From Desulfobacterales bacterium (GTDB lineage Bacteria; Desulfobacterota; Desulfobacteria; Desulfobacterales; Desulfosarcinaceae): 64,000 nt of DNA. Numbering within the stretch: the first letter of the stretch is position 1; each line of letters opens with the position of its first letter. The stretch is taken from contig JACRDD010000045.1 in assembly GCA_016218685.1 (NCBI GenBank), positions 1 through 64,000 on the forward strand, written 5' to 3'. The position numbers and the translations under genes are program-made. A model generated the notes under the pieces. That model had not been told where the DNA came from and ran no database searches. It was given only the letters and a program-made list of their open reading frames with translations. Below, piece by piece: positions 7,294-15,534 of this stretch.

Positions 7294-9420
7294 ATGACCG
7301 AAGCCAAGATCCCATGCAGTATCCCCAAGGAGCGGGGGGCCTTCGACGGCCTGCTGGTGCCGTTCACCGCCCGTTGCCTGAACGCTTCCCTGGATGAGCT
7401 GGATCAAGTGATCGAAACCGGGCTGTGCGAGGTCAATCGCTATTTCGGCAGCGACCGGGTCCTGCTCTGGGAGATTTCCGAAGACGAGCAGCGGGCGCAA
7501 CTGACCCACTATTATGCCGAAGCCGGCGCCGAGCCGCCCGCGAGCTTGCTGCTGGACGAGACCCTGCCGTACATCTTCGGCAAGCTCCGCGACCTCGAAT
7601 GCCTGCGCGTGCCTCGGCTACAGACGCTGCCCCGGGAAGCGATGATTGACCGGCCGTATTTGGAACGAACCGGAATCCGGTCGTTCATGGCGATCCCCCT
7701 CGTTGTGGGCGGCGCCCTGCGGGGGGTGCTGAGCCTGGCGAGCGTAAAGGCGGAACGACGCTGGTCGGACAAAAATTTGTTCGATATCGAACGCATCGGC
7801 GCGGTCCTGTCCGGGGTTCTCGATCGCAAGCGATGGCATCAATTGCTCGAACGGCGCGTGCAATTCGAGACGCTGATCACGGATCTGTCGGCCCGGCTGA
7901 TCGAGACGCCGGCGGGTGAGGTCGATGGTCAGATTGAACAAGCCCTGGCGCGGGTCCGGGAATTCTTCGAGGCTGATCGCTGCGCCCTGCTCGGCCTGCG
8001 AGACGACCCTGAATTTTGTTGGGTGACCCATGCCGCCTATGCCCGCGGCATCGCACCGGTGTCGGGGGATATCAATCTGGCGGAGCTGTTTCCGTGGTCC
8101 TACGAACGGTTGGTGATTCAGGGCAAGCCTACCCGAATCAGCTCGATCGAGGATCTGCCGCCGGAGGCTGTGAAGGAACGCAAGTCACGGCTCGCAATGG
8201 GCTTCCGGTCGGCCATGGGCGTACCGCTGTTCTTGGAGGGCAAGGTCGTCGCCCTCATCATGATCAACAACCTGCAGGCGGAGCGTTTCTGGCCCGAGGC
8301 CTACGTTTCGCGACTGCGATTGCTGGGCGAGATCTGCGTCAACGCGCTGCAGCGCAGGAACGCCGAGCTGGCCTTGCGCGAGAACCAGGTGCGGCTGCGG
8401 GCGCAACTCGAGGAGATCGAGCAACTCAAGCAGAAAATCGAGAGCGAAAACCTCTATCTGCGGGAGGAAGCCTCGCTGCTGTTCGAACACAGGGATATCG
8501 TCGCCGAAAGCAACGTCATGAAAGCCGTCCTGGCCCAGGTGGAGCAGGTGGCCCGCACGGAGGCCACTGTCCTGATCACCGGCGAAACCGGCACGGGCAA
8601 GGAATTGGTGGCGCGACGGATTCACAGCCTGAGTGCCCGCAAGAATCACCCGATGGTGACGGTCAATTGCGCCTCCCTGCCGCCCACGCTCATCGAGAGC
8701 GAACTCTTCGGCCGTGAAAAAGGGGCCTACACCGGCGCCATGACCCGCATGGCCGGACGCTTCGAGATTGCCGATGGATCGACGCTCTTCCTCGATGAAA
8801 TAGCCGAACTCCCCCTTGATGTGCAAAGCAAGCTGCTGAGGGTCATCGAGCAGGGTACCTTCGAACGGCTGGGGTCGGCCAGGACGATCCATGTCAACGT
8901 CCGGATTGTCGCTGCCACCAACCGCGAGCTTGCCCAGGAGGTGCGCCGCGGCGCCTTCCGGCAGGACCTGTTCTACCGGCTCAACGTCTTTCCCATCACG
9001 CTTCCGGCCCTGCGGGATCGCAACCAGGACATCGCGCCCCTGGTCTGGGCCTTCATCCGCCAGTTCGAGAAGAAGATGGGCAAGCAGATCGAAAGCATCC
9101 CCCAGCGCAGCATGGAGGCCCTGCAGCACTATGCCTGGCCGGGAAATGTGCGCGAACTCAGAAACGTCATCGAGCATGCCATGATCGTCACCCGCGACAA
9201 GAGCCTCCGGGCGTCCGCGCCAACGGCTTCGGGCGCTGAAAATTCAGAAAACGGCGGCCTCGATCTCGCGGCCGCCGAACGCAAGCATATCCTGAACGCG
9301 TTGCACAAATGCGGCTGGCGCGTCACCGGTCAGGGCGGCGCGGCCGAAGCCCTGGGGCTAAAACGCACGACGCTTCAATCGAAAATGAAGAAGCTCGGGA
9401 TCCAGCGCCCCTCCAACTGA
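7294..9420 (+). CDS. Sigma-54-dependent transcriptional activator with two GAF domains (FhlA/NorR-like)
   Basis: A bacterial enhancer-binding protein of 708 aa. Two GAF-like sensor domains (about residues 25-175 and 190-345) precede a short coiled coil rich in Glu and Leu. A sigma-54 AAA+ domain follows: Walker A GETGTGKE at about residue 430, the sigma-54 contact loop GAYTGA at about 477 (Tyr for the usual Phe), Walker B STLFLDEIAELP, and GNVRELRN. A Fis-type helix-turn-helix (AAEALGLKRTTLQSKMKKLG, from about 685) ends the protein. It begins 4 nt after the maturase stop, so it belongs to the sulfatase operon. Directly downstream lie two palindromes and a -24/-12 promoter that it probably controls. 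Its ligand is unknown. Confidence 0.93.
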   Translation: MTEAKIPCSIPKERGAFDGLLVPFTARCLNASLDELDQVIETGLCEVNRYFGSDRVLLWEISEDEQRAQLTHYYAEAGAEPPASLLLDETLPYIFGKLRDLECLRVPRLQTLPREAMIDRPYLERTGIRSFMAIPLVVGGALRGVLSLASVKAERRWSDKNLFDIERIGAVLSGVLDRKRWHQLLERRVQFETLITDLSARLIETPAGEVDGQIEQALARVREFFEADRCALLGLRDDPEFCWVTHAAYARGIAPVSGDINLAELFPWSYERLVIQGKPTRISSIEDLPPEAVKERKSRLAMGFRSAMGVPLFLEGKVVALIMINNLQAERFWPEAYVSRLRLLGEICVNALQRRNAELALRENQVRLRAQLEEIEQLKQKIESENLYLREEASLLFEHRDIVAESNVMKAVLAQVEQVARTEATVLITGETGTGKELVARRIHSLSARKNHPMVTVNCASLPPTLIESELFGREKGAYTGAMTRMAGRFEIADGSTLFLDEIAELPLDVQSKLLRVIEQGTFERLGSARTIHVNVRIVAATNRELAQEVRRGAFRQDLFYRLNVFPITLPALRDRNQDIAPLVWAFIRQFEKKMGKQIESIPQRSMEALQHYAWPGNVRELRNVIEHAMIVTRDKSLRASAPTASGAENSENGGLDLAAAERKHILNALHKCGWRVTGQGGAAEALGLKRTTLQSKMKKLGIQRPSN

Positions 9421-9436
9421 TGCCGATATTACGGCA
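9421..9436. promoter_or_regulatory. Upstream palindrome 1, TGCCG-N6-CGGCA (putative enhancer site)
   Basis: A perfect inverted repeat, TGCCG ATATTA CGGCA, immediately after the stop of the sigma-54 activator. A second copy lies 19 bp further on (centre to centre, nearly two helical turns). It sits about 120 bp upstream of the -24/-12 promoter, a usual distance for enhancer sites of this activator class. Confidence 0.65.
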
Positions 9437-9439
9437 CCA

Positions 9440-9455
9440 TGCCGGCATTTCGGCA
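9440..9455. promoter_or_regulatory. Upstream palindrome 2, TGCCG-N6-CGGCA (putative enhancer site)
   Basis: Second perfect copy of the half-sites, TGCCG GCATTT CGGCA, with a different central spacer. Conservation of the arms but not the centre is what a dimeric Fis-type DNA-binding domain would require. It begins 3 bp after the end of the first copy. Confidence 0.65.
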
Positions 9456-9553
9456 CTCCCAGGGCGGGCCATGCCCCTCGCCCGGCGTCCCCTGCCAATA
9501 AATCCATCTAAATAACGAGCCGTTATCCTTGAAACCATAACGTGGGTCCCTCC

Positions 9554-9569
9554 AGGCACGCTCCTGGCA
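9554..9569 (+). promoter_or_regulatory. Sigma-54 (-24/-12) promoter
   Basis: AGGCACGctccTGGCA compared with the consensus TGGCACG-N4-TTGCA: both invariant elements are present, GG at 9555-9556 and GC at 9567-9568, exactly 10 bp apart, and 10 of 12 consensus positions match. Transcription would start near 9580, about 50 nt before the ABM monooxygenase gene. It points away from the activator gene toward 9634-11739. Confidence 0.72.
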
Positions 9570-9633
9570 AAGTAATGGGAAGTCCGCCGCGCCCCATCAG
9601 GCGCGCTTTAAAACCATACCCGGGGAGATGACG

Positions 9634-9975
9634 ATGATCCACGCAACCATAAGGATCGTGACCCGCCCGGCCAAGCGGGACGAAGCATTGGCGATCCTGC
9701 GTTCGATGGCCGCGCGCACCAGGGTTGTGTCGGGCTGCATCGCCTGCCGGGTCTATTGGGACACACAGGAAGATCGCGCGCTGATGATCGAGCAGATCTG
9801 GAAGAACCAAGAGGATCTGAACCGGCATTTGCGCTCCGAAGAGTTCCGCAATGTGCTGCTTGTGATGGAGATGGCCGCGCGGAATCCCGAAGTCCGCTTC
9901 GAGACGGTCTCACGCGTGACCGGTCTGGAAACTGTCGAAAAAGCCAGAACGGGCAACCGCGCGCAATCGAATTGA
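9634..9975 (+). CDS. ABM-domain protein (putative quinol/antibiotic-type monooxygenase)
   Basis: A small ferredoxin-like-fold protein (113 aa) of the ABM/YgiN family: IHATIRIVTRPAKRDEALAI, then VSGCIACRVYWDTQED and ALMIEQIWKNQEDLNRHLRS. Members oxidise quinols or aromatic polyketides, or act as haem-degrading or dye-binding proteins, so the exact reaction is open. The start at 9634 is favoured because GGGGAG at 9622-9627 is then 6 nt away; an in-frame ATG at 9628 is too close. It is the first gene after the sigma-54 promoter and ends 30 nt before the flavoprotein gene. Confidence 0.8.
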   Translation: MIHATIRIVTRPAKRDEALAILRSMAARTRVVSGCIACRVYWDTQEDRALMIEQIWKNQEDLNRHLRSEEFRNVLLVMEMAARNPEVRFETVSRVTGLETVEKARTGNRAQSN

Positions 9976-10005
9976 ATGTCAAACCCAGAGTTACAGGAGT
10001 TCAGC

Positions 10006-11739
10006 ATGGTAGCAAAAGACAAAAGCGAGAAAATGAAGGTCATCATCGTCGGCGGCGTGGCCGGCGGCGCATCGTGCGCGGCGCGCCTGCGCCGGTTGGA
10101 CGAAACGGCCGAGATCCTCATGGTCGAGCGCGGGCCGTATGTATCGTACGCCAACTGCGGGCTGCCCTACCATGTCGGCGGCGTCATCGAAAAGGAGTCG
10201 AGCCTGCTGGTCGCCAGCGAGCAACTGTTCCGCGCGCATTTCGGGATCGAGGTGCGTACGAACTGCGAGGCGATACGGATCTCCGCAAAAAACAAGACCA
10301 TTGAATTGCGCAATGTCAAAACCGGCGAAGTCGCCACCGAGCGTTACGACAAGCTGGTGTTGTCGCCCGGCGCGGCTTCGGTCCATCCGCCCCTGCCCGG
10401 CATCGATCTGCCGGGGATCTTTCATGTGCGCACCGTGCCGGACGCGCGCACCATACGGGAGTGGATCGAACGCGGCACGACCTTTCTGACGGGCATGTTC
10501 AAATACGCCGGCATCCAGATGGTCAAACCGGTGCGGCGCGCCGTGGTGGTCGGCGGCGGTTTCATCGGCCTGGAAACGGCGGAAAATCTGGTCCATGTCG
10601 GATTCGACGTGACCCTCATCCAGAAGCCCGATCACGTGCTGACCCCGCTGGACCCGGAGATCGCGGTCCTCGTCCAGGAGCATATCATCCGGCACGGCGT
10701 GAAGGTCGTGGCCAACGACGGCGTGGTCGGCTTCAAGCCGTTGGACGGCGGCGCCATCGAGGTTCAGACCGGTTCCGGCAAAACCTATCCGGCGGAGATC
10801 GTGATCCTGGCCATCGGCGTGCGGCCCGACACGACCCTGGCGAAAACCGCCGGACTCGACATCGGCGAGCGGGGCGGCATTCGCGTGGACGAGCAGATGC
10901 GCACCAGCGACCCCGATATCTTCGCCGTGGGCGATGCCGTCGAAATCAAGGACTTCGGCACCGGCCAGTGGAGTTTGATTGCGCTGGCCGGTCCGGCCAA
11001 CCGCCAGGGCCGCATCGCCGCCGATGTGATCAGCGGACGGGACGCCCGCTATCGCGGCACCCAGGGCACCTCGATCATCGGACTGTTCGGCGGCGCGGCC
11101 GCCTGGACCGGGATCGGCGAGAAGACGCTCAAGCAAATCGGGGACCCGGACTACGAGAAGATCTACCTCTTTCCCAATTCCCACGCCGGGTACTATCCGG
11201 GCGCCAAAATGCTCGGCTTCAAGATCATCTTCCGCAAATCGGACGGCCGCCTGCTCGGTGCCCAGGCCCTGGGCCTGGATGGTCCGGCGGTGGACAAACG
11301 CATCAGCGCCCTGGCGGCGTATATCCAGATGGGGGCGACCGTCTACGACCTGGAAGAAGCCGAGTTGTGCTACGCGCCCCAATTCGGCAGCGCCAAGGAC
11401 CCGGTCAACTTCGCCGGCATGGTGGCCGGCAATGTGCTGCGCGGCGACATGCCGGTCCGTCACTGGGACAGCCGGGATGGCGCCTTCCTGCTTGATGTGC
11501 GCGAGCCGGTGGAACTGAGCGTGGAGAGCGTGCCGGACGCCATCAACATCCCCCTGGGCCAGCTCCGCGCACGCCTGGTAGAGCTGCCCCGGGACCGCGA
11601 GATCCATGTCATCTGCCGCTCGGCCCAGCGGGCCTACTATGCGACACGCATCCTTTTGCAGAACGGGTTCAAGGCCTGCAATCTGTCCGGCGGCATGCTC
11701 TCGCGCGCCATGTATGCTCTGGGTAAATTGAACTATTGA
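10006..11739 (+). CDS. CoA-disulfide reductase-like FAD/NAD(P) oxidoreductase with C-terminal rhodanese domain
   Basis: A 577-aa flavoprotein. FAD-binding VIIVGGVAGGASCAARLRR is followed by YVSYANCGLPYHVGG, whose Cys (about residue 51) corresponds to the redox Cys of CoA-disulfide reductase and NADH oxidase. AVVVGGGFIGLETAENLVHV is the NAD(P)-binding motif. A rhodanese domain near residues 480-575 carries its own Cys in VICRSAQR (about 537). Fusions of this kind reduce CoA persulfides or polysulfide in several bacteria, which suits a sulfur-handling locus. The start at 10006 has AGGAG at 9995-9999; an ATG at 9976 lacks a ribosome site. Likely co-transcribed from the sigma-54 promoter. Confidence 0.9.
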   Translation: MVAKDKSEKMKVIIVGGVAGGASCAARLRRLDETAEILMVERGPYVSYANCGLPYHVGGVIEKESSLLVASEQLFRAHFGIEVRTNCEAIRISAKNKTIELRNVKTGEVATERYDKLVLSPGAASVHPPLPGIDLPGIFHVRTVPDARTIREWIERGTTFLTGMFKYAGIQMVKPVRRAVVVGGGFIGLETAENLVHVGFDVTLIQKPDHVLTPLDPEIAVLVQEHIIRHGVKVVANDGVVGFKPLDGGAIEVQTGSGKTYPAEIVILAIGVRPDTTLAKTAGLDIGERGGIRVDEQMRTSDPDIFAVGDAVEIKDFGTGQWSLIALAGPANRQGRIAADVISGRDARYRGTQGTSIIGLFGGAAAWTGIGEKTLKQIGDPDYEKIYLFPNSHAGYYPGAKMLGFKIIFRKSDGRLLGAQALGLDGPAVDKRISALAAYIQMGATVYDLEEAELCYAPQFGSAKDPVNFAGMVAGNVLRGDMPVRHWDSRDGAFLLDVREPVELSVESVPDAINIPLGQLRARLVELPRDREIHVICRSAQRAYYATRILLQNGFKACNLSGGMLSRAMYALGKLNY

Positions 11740-11828
11740 AATGAGGCGACTTCCATTGTTCGGATGGCTGCGGCAAAGGCCCCGAGAGCTGACCGAGCAG
11801 GATAAGCGCCTTGTGTGGGAGAAGCAAA

Positions 11829-12353
11829 ATGAACCGCCCCGACAACCAAAAAGGGAACGTGAAGGCCAAGATAGTCCATGAGTTCGTCGAATATTGGATC
11901 AATGTCGCTTATCTCACCCTCATGTTCGCCACTTTTACGCAATACCGCAGACTCATTCTGGCGGCCCACGATATCGCCTACACCAATTACTGGTTTGCCG
12001 TGATCGAAGCGTTAATTCTGGCAAAGGTCATCATGATTGGCGATGTGCTGCGCCTGGGCCGCGGCCTTGAACAGAAACCCTTAATCTATCCCACCCTTTA
12101 CAAGACCGCCATCTTCACACTCTTCGTCGGTATCTTTACCGTCCTGGAGCATGTGATCAAAAGCCTTTGGAAAGGGGTGGCCCTCACGGGCGATATCGCC
12201 GCGTTTCTGGGCAAAGGGCCCGATGAATTTCTCGCCAATGCAATGGTCGTTTTTGTCGCTTTTATCCCTTTTTTCGGGGTCAAGGAGCTGGGGCGGGTGT
12301 TGGGCGAGGACAAAATAAGAACGCTCTTTTTCCGGAGAAGAACAGAGCCGTGA
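11829..12353 (+). CDS. Conserved membrane protein with about four transmembrane helices
   Basis: A 174-aa inner-membrane protein. Helices are visible around YWINVAYLTLMFATFTQY, NYWFAVIEALILAKVIMIGD, LYKTAIFTLFVGIFTVLEHV and AMVVFVAFIPFFGVKELGRV. It resembles uncharacterised membrane proteins; I do not recognise a function. The ATG at 11829 is preceded by GGGAGAAG. It lies about 90 nt after the flavoprotein and 31 nt before the SulP gene, with which it may be co-expressed. Confidence 0.7.
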   Translation: MNRPDNQKGNVKAKIVHEFVEYWINVAYLTLMFATFTQYRRLILAAHDIAYTNYWFAVIEALILAKVIMIGDVLRLGRGLEQKPLIYPTLYKTAIFTLFVGIFTVLEHVIKSLWKGVALTGDIAAFLGKGPDEFLANAMVVFVAFIPFFGVKELGRVLGEDKIRTLFFRRRTEP

Positions 12354-12384
12354 GATAATACCCAAACCGAGAGAGGATAAATGC

Positions 12385-14148
12385 ATGAGTGCGGCCCATA
12401 AGATACAATGGCCCACGATTTTCGAGGGGTTGCGGGCAATGACCTGGACCGATGTGCCCAGCGAGATCTCGGCCGGCATCACCCTGGCGGCCCTGATCAT
12501 CCCCCTCAATATCGGATATGCCCAGGTGGCCGGGTTGCCGCCAGTGTTCGGCCTCTATGCGGGCATCGTTCCACTGGCGGTATTTGCCCTCTTCACCAGC
12601 TCGCGCCATGTGGTGGCAAGCCCGGATGCCCCTATTTCAGCGATCCTGGGAGCGGTACTGATCGGCTTTGCGCCCATCGGAGATCCACTGCGGGTAGAAT
12701 ACGCCCTGGCCCTGGCGTTGCTGTGCGGCCTCCTGTTCTTTGTCTTCTGGCTGTTTCGGCTGGCGTTTCTCTCCAATTTTCTATCCCGGGCCGTTTTGGC
12801 CGGCTTCATCACCGGTCTGGGCATCGAGGTGTTGACCAACCAGGCCCGAAGGATCCTGGGGGCTGCGCATTCAATTGACGGATCGGGATTGGCGGCGATC
12901 GCCGGACACCTGCATGGCGCCATGGCCACGTCCGTCAACACCACGGGCTATTTTGTGGAACTCATCGCCCTGTTTGAATCCATACCCCATGCCAATCTTT
13001 ACTCTGTCGCCATCGGGGTGGGCGCTTTTATTATCGTGCGCTTGATGAAAGGCTATGCACCCAAAGCGCCGGCGGCGTTGATCGCCCTGATCCTGATGAC
13101 GGTCATCGCAGCACTGTTCGGCCTGGATCAAAAAGGGGTTAAGGTATTGGGGGCCATGCCCTCGGGGCTGCCCACCCTGACGCTGCCCAATGTGCCCCTG
13201 ATCGACTATTTGCGCCTGCTGCCCGGCGCCCTGGCGGTGGTTGGGATCACCTTGTGCGAGGCCTTGCTGCTGGTGCGCAGTTGCAGCCGCAAGCACAACA
13301 CCAGGGCGGACGGCAACCAGGTGTTGTTTGCCTATGGCATGTGCAGTATCGCCAGCGGGTTTACCGGTTCCCTGGTCTCGGGCCCCAGCGCCTCGCGCAC
13401 CGCAGCCATGGACGCCGCCGGCTCCCGCACCCAGCTCTCCAGCCTGGTGGCGGCCGGGACGGTCGCCTTGGTCATGGTTTTCTTTACCGATCAACTGGCC
13501 TATCTGCCCACCGCGGCCTTGGCCGGCGTCGTGGCCAGCGCCGTGTTGAATCTGATCGAAGTCAAGGAGCTGCGCGAATTCTGGCACCTGCGCCGCTCCG
13601 AGTTCTGGATTGCGATCGTCTGCCTGCTCAGTGTCCTGGTGTTCGGACCTTTGCAGGCGGTCATCATCGCCTTTCTGCTGGCCACGATCGATCTGCTGCG
13701 GCGGGCTTCCCGTCCAGGCACCTGGATACTGTGGGAAGCGCCGGACGGCAGCCATTTTATCCCTGAGCAAACCGACGCCGCCCCGGAGATGCCAGGGATC
13801 GTCATTTATCGTTTCGGCGCGTCCCTCTACTTCGCAAATGCCACGCTTTTTGAGGAAGAGGTGCAAAACCTGGTCGCGCAAGCCGCCATACCCGTCAAAT
13901 GGTTTGTGCTGGATGCGGAAGCGATAAATGATGTGGATACCACCGGCGAGGAAACCCTGCATCAGGTGCTGACGTGGCTGGCCAAACGGGGCGTGACCAT
14001 TGCCGTAAGCCGCGCCAACCCATCGACCACGGCATTGCTGCGCCATTATCATCTATCGGAAGTGATCGGGGAAAACAGGCTGTACCCCACCAATCGCCAT
14101 GCCATTGCGGCCTTTCGCCGGGAGACCGGCAAACGTGCGGGGGAGTGA
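12385..14148 (+). CDS. SulP-family anion (sulfate) permease with STAS domain
   Basis: A 587-aa transporter of the SulP/SLC26 family. The membrane part has the family landmarks ITLAALIIPLNIGYAQVAGL, PPVFGLYAGIVPL and SGPSASRTAAMDAAGSRTQL, with roughly 10-12 hydrophobic segments. The C-terminal STAS domain (from about residue 470) includes YRFGASLYFANATLFEEEVQ and VLDAEAINDVDTTGEETL. Ribosome site GAGAGG at 12371. Close to an arylsulfatase locus, transport of sulfate (liberated, or as electron acceptor) is a reasonable guess; bicarbonate is the main alternative for bacterial SulP proteins. Confidence 0.9.
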   Translation: MSAAHKIQWPTIFEGLRAMTWTDVPSEISAGITLAALIIPLNIGYAQVAGLPPVFGLYAGIVPLAVFALFTSSRHVVASPDAPISAILGAVLIGFAPIGDPLRVEYALALALLCGLLFFVFWLFRLAFLSNFLSRAVLAGFITGLGIEVLTNQARRILGAAHSIDGSGLAAIAGHLHGAMATSVNTTGYFVELIALFESIPHANLYSVAIGVGAFIIVRLMKGYAPKAPAALIALILMTVIAALFGLDQKGVKVLGAMPSGLPTLTLPNVPLIDYLRLLPGALAVVGITLCEALLLVRSCSRKHNTRADGNQVLFAYGMCSIASGFTGSLVSGPSASRTAAMDAAGSRTQLSSLVAAGTVALVMVFFTDQLAYLPTAALAGVVASAVLNLIEVKELREFWHLRRSEFWIAIVCLLSVLVFGPLQAVIIAFLLATIDLLRRASRPGTWILWEAPDGSHFIPEQTDAAPEMPGIVIYRFGASLYFANATLFEEEVQNLVAQAAIPVKWFVLDAEAINDVDTTGEETLHQVLTWLAKRGVTIAVSRANPSTTALLRHYHLSEVIGENRLYPTNRHAIAAFRRETGKRAGE

Positions 14149-14226
14149 TATCGGCGCCCTGGACCATAAGGTGCGCGATACAACATATTCATCCAGGTGG
14201 CCGGATCTGAAGTAAAAAAAATAGCG

Positions 14227-14250
14227 CCATCACCGCCGGTTCGGCGATGG
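14227..14250 (+). promoter_or_regulatory. Imperfect hairpin in the leader of the desulfinase-like gene
   Basis: CCATCACCG pairs with CGGCGATGG (one mismatch) around a six-base loop, 10 nt before the AGGAG ribosome site of the next gene. It could be a weak terminator of the SulP transcript or a leader structure; there is no U-tract. Confidence 0.35.
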
Positions 14251-14275
14251 GCAACGGAAAAGGAGAAACACCAGC

Positions 14276-15517
14276 ATGGCAAAAAAAGCGAAAAAGAGTG
14301 GCGATCCAACCGCATGTTCTCCGGGAGATCTCTCCAAAGCGATCAAGAGCACGACCTTCAAGAACACGAAATTAAACACGATCAAGTTGGATTGGAAAGA
14401 GGTGTACTACACCAATTGCCCGCTCGTGTCCGCCAGCAATGTGGATCAGGAGCTGGGTTGGACCCGCGAAGAGTATAAGAAGATCGGTGTCAAGTATGGT
14501 TTCTTGCGCTCGGTCCGCGAGAACGACTGGTATCCGCACTACATCCACAACCTCGATAACCTCATCCGCTTCGGTGGTCTATTTCCGCCCGTCCACGTGC
14601 AGGCGGACATTCGCAGGACCCGGCTGCTGGGAGTGACCCATGCGCCCCACGAAGGCGGCTGCATGATGGTGCGCTCAAGGGACGACATCTACCGGATGGT
14701 GGATCTGAAAGGCAAAAAAATCGGGCTGTCCAAAAGCTTGAACCAGATCAAAAACGACTGGTGGCGCATCCAGGAGGAACAGGGCATCGAGTTGATGCTG
14801 CGGATGAACGGCATGACCCGCAAAGAAGTCGAGATCGTGGAGTTCCCCTACGCCGATGACTGGTACAACGATCCCAAGATGCTCGATCCCATGGAAAACG
14901 CCTCAGAGTTGTGGTTGAAACGGAACCATAAGTACGACCTGGCCTTCCGTCCCCTGGAAACCGCCCTGCTCAATGGCGTGGTCGATGCGATCTATACCCA
15001 GAGCAAACCCTTTCAGCATCTGCAGGAGGCAACCGGCAAGATGAAGGCCATCGAGGATCTCTCCCGCTATCCGGACTGGACCCTGCAGGTGGCCAACATC
15101 CCCGCCGTCATCACCTGCACCGACGTGATGGCCGAGCAGCACCCCGAGCTGGTCGTCACCTTTATGAAGGGCATGATCAAGGTGGGGCGCTGGTCCAACG
15201 CGCACAAGCATGCGGCGGCGGCCATCCTCGATAAACAGACCTTCTACCTGGATGTCGAGGATACCTATGAGGGCATCAAGCACATCGACATGGTGCCCAA
15301 CCTGTCGCCACAAAACCTGGTCTCCGTGGAGATCGGCAAGGACTTCATGCTCAGTCACGGCTACATCAAGAACGACTTCGACGTAAGTAAGTGGGCCGCG
15401 CCGGAGTTTCTCGAAAAGGCCGCCAGGGAGCTTCTGGAAGATGAGTGGAAGAAAAGAACCACTTCAAAGCTTCCCAAGGGTGCTGCGGCCTTACAATCCG
15501 CAGAGCGACTCGGATAG
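14276..15517 (+). CDS. DszB-like sulfinate desulfinase (NMT1/THI5-like fold)
   Basis: A 413-aa protein that aligns, as far as I can judge by eye, with 2'-hydroxybiphenyl-2-sulfinate desulfinase DszB, which cleaves the C-S bond of an aryl sulfinate to give sulfite. Shared blocks are VYYTNCPL (DszB TYSNCPV), LIRFGGLFPP (DszB TRFGGEIPP), RRTRLLGVT (DszB GRTRLLGIT) and KWAAPEFLEKA (DszB QWAAPEFLNNS). The three catalytic residues of DszB (Cys27, His60, Arg70) fall on Cys48, His88 and Arg98, and the His-Arg spacing of 10 residues is exact. The protein has no signal peptide (it begins MAKKAKKSGDPT), which argues against a periplasmic ABC binding protein of the same fold. It starts an operon with a barrel gene 17 nt downstream. 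Substrate unknown. Confidence 0.78.
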   Translation: MAKKAKKSGDPTACSPGDLSKAIKSTTFKNTKLNTIKLDWKEVYYTNCPLVSASNVDQELGWTREEYKKIGVKYGFLRSVRENDWYPHYIHNLDNLIRFGGLFPPVHVQADIRRTRLLGVTHAPHEGGCMMVRSRDDIYRMVDLKGKKIGLSKSLNQIKNDWWRIQEEQGIELMLRMNGMTRKEVEIVEFPYADDWYNDPKMLDPMENASELWLKRNHKYDLAFRPLETALLNGVVDAIYTQSKPFQHLQEATGKMKAIEDLSRYPDWTLQVANIPAVITCTDVMAEQHPELVVTFMKGMIKVGRWSNAHKHAAAAILDKQTFYLDVEDTYEGIKHIDMVPNLSPQNLVSVEIGKDFMLSHGYIKNDFDVSKWAAPEFLEKAARELLEDEWKKRTTSKLPKGAAALQSAERLG

Positions 15518-15534
15518 TCGAAAGGAACGATCGC

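Noticed and set aside
14276-15517. Nitrate/taurine-type ABC transporter binding protein
   Set aside because: Same fold, but there is no signal peptide, no permease or ATPase nearby, and the DszB catalytic residues are present. Kept only as an alternative.
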